Part shown: positions 42,012-51,596 of the stretch, in pieces | Numbering within the stretch: position 1 is the first letter of the stretch | Layout: every line of letters starts with the position of its first letter | Notes under the pieces: generated by a model | Told to the model about the DNA's origin: nothing | What the model saw: only the letters and a program-made list of their open reading frames with translations | The model's database searches: none | Origin: Lysobacter capsici | GTDB lineage: Bacteria > Pseudomonadota > Gammaproteobacteria > Xanthomonadales > Xanthomonadaceae | Direction of reading: 5' to 3' | Assembly (NCBI RefSeq): GCF_018732085.1 | Contig: NZ_CP076103.1 | Span: 806,001-870,000, forward strand | DNA: 64,000 bases | Position numbers and translations under genes: made by a program

Positions 42012-42494
42012 TCAATCGCGAAAATTGTCGAACTGCAACGGCCGCTCGAATTCCAGGCCCTTGAGCAGGGCGATCGCGGTCTGCAGGTCGTCGCGCTTCT
42101 TGCCGTTGACGCGCAGCTTGTCGCCGTTGATCTGGGTGTCGACCTTGAGCTTGGCGTCCTTGATCGCCGCGGCGATCTTCTTGGCCAGCTTCTGCTCGAT
42201 GCCCTGCTGCACGGTGATCTTCTGCCGCGCGCCGGCCAGGTTGGTGTCGACGTCGCCGAATTCCAGGCAGCGCGCGTCGATGCCGCGGGCGGCCAGGCGG
42301 GCGCGCAGGATCTGGGTCATCTGCTCGAGCTGGAATTCGCTCGGCGCGGACTGGCTGATCGCCTTGTCGTCGAGCTCGAACTTGGCCTCGACGTTCTTGA
42401 AATCGAAGCGGGTGGTCAGTTCGCGGTTGGCCTGGTCGACCGCGTTGGTGAGTTCGTGGGTGTCGACTTCGGACACGACGTCGAAGGAAGGCAT
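42012..42494 (-). CDS. yajQ: YajQ-family cyclic-di-GMP-binding protein
   Basis: 160 residues, typical. Starts MPSFDVVSEVDTHELTNAVD, continues ELTTRFDFKNVEAKFELDD and ends KGLEFERPLQFDNFRD, all hallmark segments. In Xanthomonas the homologue binds cyclic di-GMP and, with a LysR-type partner, controls virulence genes. It is a small two-domain RNA-binding-like fold, cytoplasmic. Divergent from the alcohol-dehydrogenase gene. Confidence 0.94.
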   Translation of the reverse strand: MPSFDVVSEVDTHELTNAVDQANRELTTRFDFKNVEAKFELDDKAISQSAPSEFQLEQMTQILRARLAARGIDARCLEFGDVDTNLAGARQKITVQQGIEQKLAKKIAAAIKDAKLKVDTQINGDKLRVNGKKRDDLQTAIALLKGLEFERPLQFDNFRD

Positions 42495-42655
42495 GGCGCA
42501 CTCGCAGTGAAGGGGGAACGGCGCAAAGGGTAGCGCAAGCGCCGTGGCGATACGCAGCGTTGCAGCGACGCGAGCCCGAAACGCCGGCGAATTGACGGCG
42601 GCGGAACGCCGCCTCGATAGAATCGAGCGCTTCCACGCCACCTGGACCCGCCCCC

Positions 42656-43711
42656 ATGCTCAAGACCGCCGCCTACGCCGCCCAAGACGCGCGTTCGCCC
42701 CTGGCCCCGTTTTCGATCGAACGCCGCGAACCCGGCCCGGACGATGTGCTGATCGACATCCTCTACTGCGGGGTCTGCCATTCCGACATCCACCAGGCCC
42801 GCGACGAGTGGGGCGGCTCGCGCTTCCCGATGGTGCCGGGCCACGAGATCGTCGGCCGGGTCGCCCAGGTCGGCGCCAACGTGCTCGGTTTCCAGCTCGG
42901 CGACGCGGTCGGGGTCGGCTGTTTCGTCGATTCCTGTCGCGAATGCCCGCAGTGCCATGCCGGCGAGGAGCAGTACTGCGACCAGGGCATGACCGGCACT
43001 TACAACTCGCGCGAACGCGGCACCGGCATCGCGACCCAGGGCGGTTACTCGACCCGGATCACCGTCGACCAGGCCTATGTGCTGCGCATCCCGGCCGCGA
43101 TCCCGCTCGACCGCGCCGCGCCGCTGCTGTGCGCGGGCATCACCACGTATTCGCCGTTGAAGCATTACGGGGTCAAGGCCGGCGACGAAGTCGCGGTGGT
43201 CGGCCTGGGCGGCCTGGGCCACATGGCGGTCAAGCTGGCGGTGGCGATGGGCGCGCGGGTGACCGTGCTGAGCACTTCGGAATCCAAGCGCGAGGCCGCG
43301 CTGGCGCTGGGCGCGCATGCGTTCGCGGCGACCCGCGATGAGGCCACGTTCAAGACTCTGGCGCGCTCGTTCGATTTCATCATCGACTCGGTGTCCGGCG
43401 ATCACGACTACAACGCTTACCTGGGCCTGTTGAAGTTCGACGGCACCATGGTCCTGCTCGGGATTCCGGAAACCCCGTCGACGGTCGCGGCCGGCGCATT
43501 GATCATGCAGCGGCGCAAGCTCGGCGGCTCGCTGATCGGCGGCATCCGCGAAACCCAGGAAATGCTGGATTTCTGCGCCGAACACGGGGTCGCCTCGGAC
43601 ATCGAGCTGATCGACATCGCCCAGATCAACGAGGCCTACGAGCGCATGATCAAGGGCGATGTGCGGTATCGCTTCGTGATCGATATCGCGAGCTTGAACG
43701 AGGCGGCTTGA
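42656..43711 (+). CDS. Zinc-dependent NAD(P) alcohol dehydrogenase (CAD/YahK type)
   Basis: 351 residues. Oxidoreductase for aldehydes and alcohols. Catalytic zinc residues in CGVCHSDIHQ and GHEIVGRV, structural zinc in CRECPQCHAGEEQYC, and the nucleotide fold VVGLGGLGHMAVKLAVAMGA. These motifs place it with cinnamyl-alcohol-dehydrogenase-like YahK/YjgB enzymes, which generally prefer NADPH. Start ATG 42656; the spacer before it is short and divergent to yajQ. Natural substrate unknown. Confidence 0.92.
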   Translation: MLKTAAYAAQDARSPLAPFSIERREPGPDDVLIDILYCGVCHSDIHQARDEWGGSRFPMVPGHEIVGRVAQVGANVLGFQLGDAVGVGCFVDSCRECPQCHAGEEQYCDQGMTGTYNSRERGTGIATQGGYSTRITVDQAYVLRIPAAIPLDRAAPLLCAGITTYSPLKHYGVKAGDEVAVVGLGGLGHMAVKLAVAMGARVTVLSTSESKREAALALGAHAFAATRDEATFKTLARSFDFIIDSVSGDHDYNAYLGLLKFDGTMVLLGIPETPSTVAAGALIMQRRKLGGSLIGGIRETQEMLDFCAEHGVASDIELIDIAQINEAYERMIKGDVRYRFVIDIASLNEAA

Positions 43712-43820
43712 TCCGTCGTGATGGGCGGCGGGCTGCTGTGGGGTTTGCAGTAACCCACGCGCGTTGAGCACGTCGCTCGTCCTGGTTTCGCGCCGTTGTC
43801 TCCGATCGTCATTCCCGCGT

Positions 43821-44178
43821 AGGCGGGCTCCGCTTTACTTCGGCGCAGCCGAATATCCAGAGACTTCGCAGTCCTGCCGCGGTGAAGCCCTGGATCCCCG
43901 CCTTCGCGGGGATGACGGGCAAGAGCAGAAGCACTCAACTGTCGCGAAGGCGGGCTCCGCTTTACTTCGGCGCAGCCGAATGTCCAGAGACTTCGCAGTC
44001 CTGCCGCGATGAAGCCCTGGATCCCCGCCTTCGCGGGGATGACGAGCAAGAGCAGAAACACTCGAATGTCGGGAAGGCGGGCTCCGCTTTACTTCGGCGC
44101 AGCCGAATATCCAGAGACTTCAGAGTCATGTCGCGATGAAGCCCTGGATCCCCGCCTTCGCGGGGATGACGGGCAAAA
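43821..44178. repeat. Three tandem copies of a 127-bp unit
   Basis: Units begin at 43821, 43948 and 44075 (period 127) with AGGCGGGCTCCGCTTTACTT and end in GGGGATGACGGGCAAGAGC-like sequence. Each contains the CCCCGCCTTCGCGGGGATG hairpin seen in dispersed repeats. The whole spacer 43712-44333 is otherwise gene-free. Confidence 0.9.
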
Positions 44179-44217
44179 AACAGGACGCCGTGCGAATGAG
44201 CCGGCGGGCGTCGCAGT

Positions 44218-44292
44218 TGCCGACTCCCGACTCCCGACTCCCCATTCCCGACTCCCGACTCCCCATTCCCGATTCCCGATTCCCCATTCCCG
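44218..44292. repeat. Heptad repeat block, C-rich strand
   Basis: About ten degenerate heptads of CCCGACT, CCCGATT and CCCCATT type, complementary to the GGGAATC array at 11379. Confidence 0.85.
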
Positions 44293-44333
44293 CCCTTGCC
44301 ACCACCATCGCACGCACTCGCTAAGCTGCGTCC

Positions 44334-44870
44334 ATGCCTCTGTTGCTCCTCATCCCCCTCGCCCTGCTGGCCTTGGTCCTGCTGTGGGCGCTGCTGCTGC
44401 CGATCGGCCTGATCCAGCGCTACCGTTACGGCAAGGCGCGGCGTCGCGCCCTGCCGTGGGTGGTGCATCTGGCCGCGGCGCTGTCGTTGCTGTCGCTGCT
44501 GATCTTCTTCTTCAGCGCCTGGCTGGTCGGGCACTGGATCGACGATGCGCCGCTGTACGCCGCCGGCGGCCTGCTCGCGGGTCTGTTGCTCGGCGCGCTC
44601 GGCCTGGCCCTGACCCGCTTCGAACACGAACCCAAGGGCCTGTACTACACCCCCAACCGCTGGCTGATCCTCGGCCTGACCCTGATCGTCGCCGCGCGCA
44701 TCGTCTACGGCCTGTGGCAAGGCGCGCAGGGCTGGAGCGGGCACGGCGTGTGGTTGCCGCGGCAGGGCAGCCTGTTCGCGGTCGGCGGCTTGTTGCTGGG
44801 CTACTACCAGCTCTACACCCTGGGCCTGCGCCGCCGCCTGCGTCGGGTCGCGCTCACCGCGAACGGGTGA
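44334..44870 (+). CDS. Multi-span membrane protein, DUF1453-like
   Basis: 178 residues, about five hydrophobic segments: LLLLIPLALLALVLLWALLL at the start, LAAALSLLSLLIFFFSAWLV, YAAGGLLAGLLLGALGLALT, NRWLILGLTLIVAARIVYGL and SLFAVGGLLLGYYQLYTLGL. The motif FEHEPKGLYYTPNRW between spans resembles DUF1453-type proteins. Basic termini (RRRLRRVAL). Inner-membrane, function unknown; close to the DMT transporter gene on the same strand. Confidence 0.78.
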   Translation: MPLLLLIPLALLALVLLWALLLPIGLIQRYRYGKARRRALPWVVHLAAALSLLSLLIFFFSAWLVGHWIDDAPLYAAGGLLAGLLLGALGLALTRFEHEPKGLYYTPNRWLILGLTLIVAARIVYGLWQGAQGWSGHGVWLPRQGSLFAVGGLLLGYYQLYTLGLRRRLRRVALTANG

Positions 44871-45008
44871 CGCTGCGCAGATGACGCGCCGGGCGCGGCG
44901 CGGCATGATGAATGGTCCAGTTCGCAGCGCCGCCATGACCTTTCCGTCCCATTCCCGCCGCATCGTCTTCCGTAGCCACGTTGCGGTTCGCAGCGCGGCG
45001 CGCGCGCC

Positions 45009-45893
45009 ATGAGCGCGGCCCACCCGCACCGCGGCCGCGCGATCGTCACCATGCTGGTCGCGGTGCTGATGTTCTCGTTGATGGACGCGCTGCTGAAGCT
45101 GTTGTCGGATCACTATCCGCCGTTCCAGGTCGCGACCCTGCGCGGCCTGTCGTCGTTGCCGTTCGTGCTGACCTGGGCGCTGGCGAGCGCCGGTTGGCGG
45201 CCGTTGCTGCGGGTGCGCTGGCCGTTGCATCTGCTGCGCGGCGTGCTCGGCATCGGCATGATGGCCAGCTTCGTCTACGGCGTGAATCGCCTGCCGCTGT
45301 CGACGACGTATTCGATCTTCTTCATCGCGCCGCTGCTGATCACCGCGCTGTCGGGGCCGATTCTGGGCGAGCGGGTCGGGCCGCGGCGCTGGATCGCGAT
45401 CAGCATCGGCATGCTCGGCGTGCTGGTGCTGCTGCGTCCCAGCGGCCAGGGCATGCTCAGCCTGGCGGCCTTGGCCGTGCTCGCCGCGGCGTTCGGCTAC
45501 GCGGTCAGCGCGATCACCGTGCGCCTGCTCGCGCGCACCGACAGCACCCAGTCGATGATGGTGTGGCTGATGGTGATGATCACCTTCGGCGCCGGCGCGC
45601 TGGCCTGGTCGGGCTGGGTGCCGCTGCTCCGCGAGGACCTGTGGCTGATCCTCGGCCTGGGCATCGCCGGTTCGATCGGCCAATACGCGGTCACCGAAGC
45701 CTTCCGCCTGGGCGAAGCCTCGCTGATCGCGCCGCTGGAATACACCGCGCTGATCTGGGGCGTGATGCTCGACCTGAGCGTGTGGGGCGTGCTGCCCGAT
45801 TCGGTGACCTGGATCGGCGCGGCGATCATCGTCGCCAGCGGCCTGTACCTGATGCGCCGCGAGAGCGTTCACGCCGAAGCTGAACATCCCTAG
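45009..45893 (+). CDS. EamA/DMT-family transporter
   Basis: 294 residues, about ten spans in two EamA halves (IVTMLVAVLMFSLMDALLKL, LLRGVLGIGMMASFVYGVNR, then WLILGLGIAGSIGQYAVTEA, SLIAPLEYTALIWGVMLDLS). DMT proteins export small metabolites or drugs; substrate unknown. A REP-like element follows 28 nt after the stop. No regulator is adjacent. Confidence 0.88.
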   Translation: MSAAHPHRGRAIVTMLVAVLMFSLMDALLKLLSDHYPPFQVATLRGLSSLPFVLTWALASAGWRPLLRVRWPLHLLRGVLGIGMMASFVYGVNRLPLSTTYSIFFIAPLLITALSGPILGERVGPRRWIAISIGMLGVLVLLRPSGQGMLSLAALAVLAAAFGYAVSAITVRLLARTDSTQSMMVWLMVMITFGAGALAWSGWVPLLREDLWLILGLGIAGSIGQYAVTEAFRLGEASLIAPLEYTALIWGVMLDLSVWGVLPDSVTWIGAAIIVASGLYLMRRESVHAEAEHP

Positions 45894-45920
45894 CCACGGG
45901 CATCAGCGCGACAACCCCGG

Positions 45921-45974
45921 CACCTCTCCCGCCCGCGGGAGAGGTCGGCGCGCGCTGCGCGACGGGTGAGGGCG
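45921..45974. repeat. REP-like element, intergenic reference copy
   Basis: CACCTCTCCCGCCCGCGGGA followed by GAGGTC..GACGGGTGAGGGCG, 54 nt. By eye 49 of 54 positions match the copy inside lpdA at 52028-52081. Confidence 0.9.
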
Positions 45975-46136
45975 CCCCGCCGCTCGCATCCCCGCACCAA
46001 GAACGTCACCCCCGACGCCGCCGCATTCATTGGATTCAAATTTCGCCGCAGCGCGCCATGACGATCGGGTCGCCTGCGCGTAGTGTCGAGGCGTGGTCCG
46101 AAGTCAGCAGTCCGTAGTCCAGGGGGAAAACGCCGT

Positions 46137-46922
46137 ATGACCGCACTCGTCCATGCGCCCGGCGCGCCGTGCTGGTTCGAACTGGCGACCGACGATCAGC
46201 CCGCGGCCGACGCTTTCTACAGCGCCTTGTTCGGTTGGACCATCGAACGCACGCCGATGCCGGCCGGCAGCGCCTACACCATCTTCAAGCTCGCCGGCCG
46301 CGATGTCGCCGGCAGCTACCCGCTGGTGCCGGGCGCCGCGCCCGGTCCCGACGGCAACGCCACCTCGCACTGGGGCGTGTACTTCCGCGTCGCCGACTGC
46401 AACGCGGTCACCGCGCGCGCGGTCGCGCTCGGCGGGCGCATGCTCGCCGCGCCGTTCGAACTGATGGAGCACGTGCGCATGGCGGTATGCGCCGATCCCG
46501 AGGGCGTGGTGTTCTCGCTCGCCCAGCAGCGCGCGCATCCCGGCGTGGACGCGATCGGGGTCGACAACGCGGTGTGCTGGGCGGAACTGGCCACCCGCGA
46601 TATCGGTCGCGCCGAAGCCTATTACCAGCGCCTGTTCGGCTGGCGCATGCAGGCGCATCCGGCGACGCCGGCCGGGTACCGCGTATTCGTCGATCAGCAG
46701 CGCATGCTCGGCGGGTTGTTGCAGATGACGCCCGACTGGGGCGAGGTCGCGCCGCACTGGTCGATCTACCTGCAGGTGGCCGATGTCGACGCCTGCGCCG
46801 CGCGCGCGCTCAGGCTGGGCGGCAGCATCGCGTTTCCGCCGTTCGATGCGCCGGGCGTCGGTCGCATCGCGCGGGTCTGCGATCCCGGCGGCGCGGCCTT
46901 CTATCTGATCAAGTTCGTCTGA
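46137..46922 (+). CDS. VOC-family (glyoxalase-like) protein, two domains
   Basis: 261 residues from MTALVHAPGAPCWFELATDD. Two vicinal-oxygen-chelate domains: ELATDDQPAADAFYSALFGW and ELATRDIGRAEAYYQRLFGW are the duplicate starts; matching ends are ADPEGVVFSLAQ and CDPGGAAFYLIKF. VOC folds bind divalent metals and include glyoxalases, dioxygenases and antibiotic-resistance proteins; this GloA-like two-domain type is usually uncharacterised. Start chosen at the ATG although the frame is open upstream. Convergent with an OmpW-type gene across a terminator. Confidence 0.88.
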   Translation: MTALVHAPGAPCWFELATDDQPAADAFYSALFGWTIERTPMPAGSAYTIFKLAGRDVAGSYPLVPGAAPGPDGNATSHWGVYFRVADCNAVTARAVALGGRMLAAPFELMEHVRMAVCADPEGVVFSLAQQRAHPGVDAIGVDNAVCWAELATRDIGRAEAYYQRLFGWRMQAHPATPAGYRVFVDQQRMLGGLLQMTPDWGEVAPHWSIYLQVADVDACAARALRLGGSIAFPPFDAPGVGRIARVCDPGGAAFYLIKFV

Positions 46923-46955
46923 TCGGATTCGCCGATCACGCGAAAAAACGCGCGC

Positions 46956-46983
46956 AAAAAAACGGGCCCCGCGAGGGGCCCGT
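46956..46983 (-). terminator. Rho-independent terminator for the OmpW-type gene
   Basis: ACGGGCCCC-GCGA-GGGGCCCGT hairpin with a T7 tract on the minus strand. It also could slow the convergent VOC transcript. Confidence 0.85.
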
Positions 46984-47013
46984 CGTCGTTGCATGGGTCG
47001 TGGAGCGCAGTGC

Positions 47014-47643
47014 TTAGAAGCGCGCGCCCAGACCGATACCGATGGTCACCGGGTTCAGCTCGGCTTCGCCGACCTTGACGCCGTCGAGCTTCACGTCCGG
47101 CTTGCCCTGCATGTAGCGCACGTCGGCGCGGGCGAACCAGGTCGGGTTGATGTTGAGATCGACGCCGGCGGTCGCCATCGCGCCCTTGGCGTTGTCGATG
47201 CCCAGACGGTTGCCGCTGCTCAGCGATTCGTTGCTGTAGTTGGCTTCGTAGTAGCCCAGGCCCACGAACGGACGCACGATCGTGTCGGCGCCGCGGAAGT
47301 GGTACTGGCCGCTCAGCGCGACCGGCTGCGAATCGACGCTGCCGATCTTGCCGCCGCCGGTGTTGACGCGCTGACCGAGCTTGTCGGCCGCGCCCCACGC
47401 TTCGATGGCGATGTTGTCGTTGATGTACCAGCTGGCGCTCAGGGTCGGGGCACCGCCGCCGTCCACGTTGGTGCGCACGCCGCCGATCTGCGGATTCTTG
47501 GTCGGCTCGCTGAGCGAGTAGCCGCCGACGACGGCGAAGCGCTTGCCGCTGGCGCTGTCGGTGGAGGCATCCTGAGCGAAGGCGGCCGGGGCGAAGGCCA
47601 GGGTGCCCAGCAGGGCGAGGGTCAAATGAGAAATGCGGATCAT
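47014..47643 (-). CDS. OmpW-family outer-membrane protein
   Basis: 209 residues with signal peptide MIRISHLTLALLGTLAFAPA (cleavage after AFA). OmpW proteins are 8-strand barrels implicated in small hydrophobic-compound uptake or stress. Motifs: GGGAPTLSASWYINDNIAIE, FRGADTIVRPFVGLGYYEAN and a C-terminal strand ending in GARF with terminal Phe, the outer-membrane sorting signal. AGGAG precedes the ATG. Its upstream region is relatively A/T-rich with an inverted repeat at 47742, suggesting regulation. Confidence 0.86.
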   Translation of the reverse strand: MIRISHLTLALLGTLAFAPAAFAQDASTDSASGKRFAVVGGYSLSEPTKNPQIGGVRTNVDGGGAPTLSASWYINDNIAIEAWGAADKLGQRVNTGGGKIGSVDSQPVALSGQYHFRGADTIVRPFVGLGYYEANYSNESLSSGNRLGIDNAKGAMATAGVDLNINPTWFARADVRYMQGKPDVKLDGVKVGEAELNPVTIGIGLGARF

Positions 47644-47741
47644 GGAGTGGACTCCTGTTGTTGTGGTGTTGCACGACGCCTTGGGGGAGGCGGAGCGCAA
47701 GGTAACAACGCATGCATGAACCGAACTTGCCGCGCGAATGC

Positions 47742-47762
47742 GCGTGAAGGAACTTTTCACGC
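47742..47762. promoter_or_regulatory. Candidate operator upstream of the OmpW-type gene
   Basis: Inverted repeat GCGTGAA (47742-47748) and TTCACGC (47756-47762), 7-bp arms around 7 nt, about 100-120 bp before the gene start. The rest of the 670-nt spacer 47644-48313 shows no credible gene. Confidence 0.4.
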
Positions 47763-48313
47763 GCGACACGTGCTAGACCCGTGTTTTCAAGGGGAAAATG
47801 AATGAAATGAACAAGTGTTGAAACGAACGAATCGAGCGAAATTTGTTCATGCGGCGATGGTTTATGAACGACCGAGAGAAATTCGTTTTGCGAATAAGTA
47901 GAGAAAAATCCAGTAAAACAAGCGATATTCTGGCATCACGAAAAATTTTGTCGGAAGAGGTACTGATGCAATAGAAGTGGACGACGGATCGAAACATCGA
48001 CGCGATGCGCGAAGTCGATCTTCCTGCCATTGATGGAAATCGCGGGAAAACCGCGTTTACACCGATTGCATCATCGATGCGTTCCACTGCCGAAACGTCG
48101 ATCGTCGTGTTTGCGGCATGTTCGAGCCGCTGTTGCGCGGCGGTTGCGCAAGCGATGCGCGCGCGGCGATCGATCGGGGCCGTCCAACGCCCGGCCAACC
48201 GCCCGATTGCGCACGGTCAGCCGCCATGACAAAGGTCACGCCATCCATCGGCACACGAAATCCGGGCGCCGCGACCGCACTGTGGTCGCCATTGAACCGT
48301 CCAGGAACCGACG

Positions 48314-49096
48314 ATGCGCCTGTCCCGCCCCGTACTGATCGCCGCCATGGCCACCACCGCATTGGCCAGCGGCCCGGTCTTCGCCGCCAACGTCCACGTC
48401 GACGCCAGCTGCGAGATCGACAGCGCCTTCGACCTGACCCTCAACGAGCGCAGCCTGATCCTGACCCGCGAGGACGGCACGCCCAAGGCGATCGTGATGC
48501 GCCAGGGCCGGTTGTTCGTCGACGACCGCTGGGTCGAGCTGAGCCGCGACGACGCGCGCCGCCTCGCCGAATTCGAGAAGGGCGCGCGCGCGGCGATGCC
48601 CGAGGCCCAGCACATCGGCCGCGAAGCCGCCGACATCGCCTTCACCGCGCTCGGCGAGGTGGCCGCGGTGCTGGGCAACCATCCCGACCGCACTCGCGGC
48701 CGCATCGACACGATGCGCAAGGACCTCGACAAGCGCCTGAGCAACGTGGTCACCCCGACCCACTTCAGCGGCAAGGTGCTCGGCGACGGCATCGCCGATG
48801 CGCTCGGCGAGAACGTGCCGATCCTGGTCGGCGAACTGGTCGGCGGCGCGGTCACCGCCGCGCTCAGCGGCGACGCCGAGCGGCTCAAGCGCCTGGACAT
48901 TCTCGACGCCAAGATCGAGGCCGCGGTGCAGCCGCGCGCCGACGCCCTGGGCCGCCGCGCCGACAAGCTGTGCCGGCAGATGGTCGAGCTGGACGCGATC
49001 GACAATGCGCTGAGCTACCGCTACGACGGCCGGCCGCTGGAGTTGCTGCGGGTCGAGGTCAAGGACAACAAGTCGGGCAGCACGGCCAAGCCCTGA
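48314..49096 (+). CDS. DUF2884 (YggN-like) periplasmic protein
   Basis: 260 residues. Signal peptide near the start (LIAAMATTALASGPVFA), mature part beginning ANVHVDASCEIDSAF; the family markers NERSLILTREDGTPKAIVM, QGRLFVDDRWVELSRDDARR and DAIDNALSYRYDGRPLELLR are present. DUF2884 proteins are conserved in gammaproteobacteria with no established function. Followed after 216 nt by aceF. Confidence 0.88.
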   Translation: MRLSRPVLIAAMATTALASGPVFAANVHVDASCEIDSAFDLTLNERSLILTREDGTPKAIVMRQGRLFVDDRWVELSRDDARRLAEFEKGARAAMPEAQHIGREAADIAFTALGEVAAVLGNHPDRTRGRIDTMRKDLDKRLSNVVTPTHFSGKVLGDGIADALGENVPILVGELVGGAVTAALSGDAERLKRLDILDAKIEAAVQPRADALGRRADKLCRQMVELDAIDNALSYRYDGRPLELLRVEVKDNKSGSTAKP

Positions 49097-49312
49097 GTCG
49101 CGGGCCTGAGCGAATCGGCCCGCCCCTTGCGCCACAGCGGCCCGCCCTCGCGGGCCGCGACCGCCATCGCAGTACCTGAGCGTACGTTGATCGCCGCGAG
49201 GCCGCCGGCATTGCCGCTTAGGTCTTTAGTACTGCATGGGCCGCCGTGCGGTTGGCGTGACCGGCCGCAACCGCCACAATAGGGTTTTCGCGCATTGCGG
49301 AGCCCCACGAAC

Positions 49313-50734
49313 ATGGCTGATCTGAAGGAAGCACGCGTCCCCGACATCGGCGACTACGACGGCGTACCCGTCATCGAACTGCTGGTCGCGGTCGGCGACA
49401 CGGTGACCCAGGACCAGGGACTGGTCACGCTGGAATCCGACAAGGCCACCATGGAAGTGCCCGCGCCGTTCGCGGGCGTGATTCGCGAACTCAAGGTCAA
49501 GATCGGCGATCAACTGGCCGAAGGCAGCGTGGTGGCGTTGATCGAACCCCTCGAAGGGGACGCAAAGGCAACGCCGGCGAAAGCCGAAGAGCCCGCCAAA
49601 CCCGCCGCGCCCGCCGCAGCGACCAAGGCCGAAGCCCCCGCCCCCGCGAAGCAGGAAGCCCCCAAGCCCGAAGCCCCGGCCAAGCAAGACGCCCCCGCGG
49701 CTCCCGCCCCGATCGCCGCCAACGCCGGCACCGACCCCGAAGCGCTACCGCCGCGCACCCCGCCGGTCGCCTTCACCGCCGAAGAGCTGATGCCCGACAA
49801 GGTGCCGTACGCCAGCCCGGCGGTGCGCCTGTTCGCGCGCGAACTCGGCGTCGACCTGTCCCGCGTCACCGGCAGCGAGCGCGGCGGCCGGATCAGCAAG
49901 GAAAACGTGCAGGCCTTCGTCAAGGGCGTCATGCAGGGCGGCGGCGGTGGCGCGGCCAGTGCCGGCGCCGGCGCGGCGCCGAGCCTGGGCGGCGGCCTCA
50001 ACCTGCTGCCGTGGCCGAAGGTCGATTTCAGCAAGTTCGGCGAGACCGAAGTCAAGCCGCTCACCCGCATCCAGAAGCTCTCCGGCGCCAACTTGGCGCG
50101 CAACTGGGCGATGATCCCGCACGTCACCCAGCACGACGATGCAGACATCACCGACCTGGAAGCGCTGCGCGTGGCGCTCAACAAGGAAAACGAAAAGGCC
50201 GGCCTCAAGCTGACCATGCTCGCGTTCCTGATGAAGGCCTCGGTGTCGGCGCTGCAGAAGTTCCCGAACTTCAACGCCTCGCTCGACGCGAGCGGCGAAA
50301 ACCTGACGCTGAAGAAGTACTTCCACATCGGCTTCGCCGCCGACACCCCGAACGGCCTGGTCGTGCCGGTGGTGCGCGACTGCGACAAGAAGGGCGTGCT
50401 GCAGATCGCGAAGGAAACCGGCGAACTGGCGGCCAAGGCGCGCGACGGCAAGCTCGGCCCGGCCGACATGAGCGGCGGCTGCTTCTCGATCAGCTCGCTC
50501 GGCGGCATCGGCGGCACCGCGTTCACCCCGATCGTCAATGCGCCGGAAGTGGCGATCCTCGGCGTGTCCAAGTCGGCGACCAAGCCGGTGTGGGACGGCA
50601 AGCAGTTCGCGCCGCGCCTGATCCTGCCGTTGTCGCTGTCCTACGATCACCGCGTCATCGACGGCGCCGCCGCCGCGCGTTTCACCGCGCATCTGGCGCA
50701 GTTGCTGGCCGACATGCGGCGCGTGCTGCTGTAA
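49313..50734 (+). CDS. aceF: Dihydrolipoyl acetyltransferase E2 of pyruvate dehydrogenase
   Basis: 473 residues from MADLKEARVPDIGDYDGVPV (the frame is open further 5', but this is the lipoyl-domain start). One lipoyl domain with Lys44 in ESDKATMEVP, an Ala/Pro/Lys-rich linker, a peripheral-subunit-binding domain (YASPAVRLFARELGVDLSRV) and the catalytic domain with SYDHRVIDGAAAARF (His/Asp pair). The complex oxidises pyruvate to acetyl-CoA. aceE (E1) is not in this window; lpdA (E3) follows after one unrelated-looking gene. The product is a cytoplasmic multimer. Confidence 0.95.
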   Translation: MADLKEARVPDIGDYDGVPVIELLVAVGDTVTQDQGLVTLESDKATMEVPAPFAGVIRELKVKIGDQLAEGSVVALIEPLEGDAKATPAKAEEPAKPAAPAAATKAEAPAPAKQEAPKPEAPAKQDAPAAPAPIAANAGTDPEALPPRTPPVAFTAEELMPDKVPYASPAVRLFARELGVDLSRVTGSERGGRISKENVQAFVKGVMQGGGGGAASAGAGAAPSLGGGLNLLPWPKVDFSKFGETEVKPLTRIQKLSGANLARNWAMIPHVTQHDDADITDLEALRVALNKENEKAGLKLTMLAFLMKASVSALQKFPNFNASLDASGENLTLKKYFHIGFAADTPNGLVVPVVRDCDKKGVLQIAKETGELAAKARDGKLGPADMSGGCFSISSLGGIGGTAFTPIVNAPEVAILGVSKSATKPVWDGKQFAPRLILPLSLSYDHRVIDGAAAARFTAHLAQLLADMRRVLL

Positions 50735-50897
50735 GCGCGGTACGGGGTCGTCGCGCGGCCGGTTGGCCGCCGCGATGACCCGCGCATTGCCGCCGGTGCC
50801 GGCGGCAATGCGCGAAACGCTCCCGATCGCCACGTTGCGTTTTTTCCTGCCAGTAAAGCCCCCGACGCCAGCCGCCCACACAGGATCGCCCGCTGCA

Positions 50898-51596
50898 ATG
50901 AGCCGCATGCCCTTCGCACGTTCCGATTCCGCTTCGCGCCGATGCGCACTGTTCGCTCTGGCCTTGTTGCTGGCCGCGCCGCTCGCGCAGGCCGCCGACG
51001 GCTGCACGTTCGCGCTCGGTCGCGGCTGGCCGCCGGCCACCGAAAACCACGGCTCGGCGGTGGAGCAGTTGCTCGCGGCCAAGGCCGCGCCGCGACTGAG
51101 CCTGACCTACCTGCCGCAGCGCGGCGTGGAAAGCGGCCTGATGCTGATCGCCGGCGAAGGCGAGGGCGACTGGACCGTGCGTCACGCCGTGCCCAATGAG
51201 CGCGTGCAGAGCTGGAGTTCCTCGCGCAGCGGCGGCGCCCTGCAATTGCGCGTGGAGCAGGAAGTCGACAAGGAAGAAGCGCCGATCCCGCAAGCACTGG
51301 CGGCGCGCGTGGTCGGCGCCTGGAAACGCGCGCTGACGACGATGGCGCCGGACGACAAGCCGGCCGAGTTCCACGACAAGGATCAGCTGCTGTTCCTGGT
51401 CGACGGCATCCGCGTCAGCGGGCTGCGCCCGGATTGCGGCGTCGGCGAAACCCTGATGAAACAGGCCGGGCTGATGACCGAGGCCGCCAACGAAAGCGTG
51501 TCCAAGCGCGAGCGCCGTTGGCGCGCGCTGGGCGAATCGCTGGACGAACTCGACGCCCAGCTGGCCCAGGCCGGCAGCGCTTCGGCCGGCGGATGA
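50898..51596 (+). CDS. Hypothetical exported protein between aceF and lpdA
   Basis: 232 residues from MSRMPFARSDSASRRCALFA (alternatively the Met at 50907). Signal peptide with hydrophobic core CALFALALLLAAPLAQAADG. The mature part is charged (ENHGSAVEQLLAAKAAPRLS; SGGALQLRVEQEVDKEEAPI) and ends with a Glu/Arg helix. No family recognised. Its position inside the aceF-lpdA interval suggests co-transcription, but it carries no dehydrogenase domain. Confidence 0.78.
   Translation: MSRMPFARSDSASRRCALFALALLLAAPLAQAADGCTFALGRGWPPATENHGSAVEQLLAAKAAPRLSLTYLPQRGVESGLMLIAGEGEGDWTVRHAVPNERVQSWSSSRSGGALQLRVEQEVDKEEAPIPQALAARVVGAWKRALTTMAPDDKPAEFHDKDQLLFLVDGIRVSGLRPDCGVGETLMKQAGLMTEAANESVSKRERRWRALGESLDELDAQLAQAGSASAGG

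Noticed and set aside
48005..48229. 74-codon frame in the spacer before the DUF2884 gene
   Set aside because: No ribosome site, no motif, Cys/Arg-rich shadow composition.
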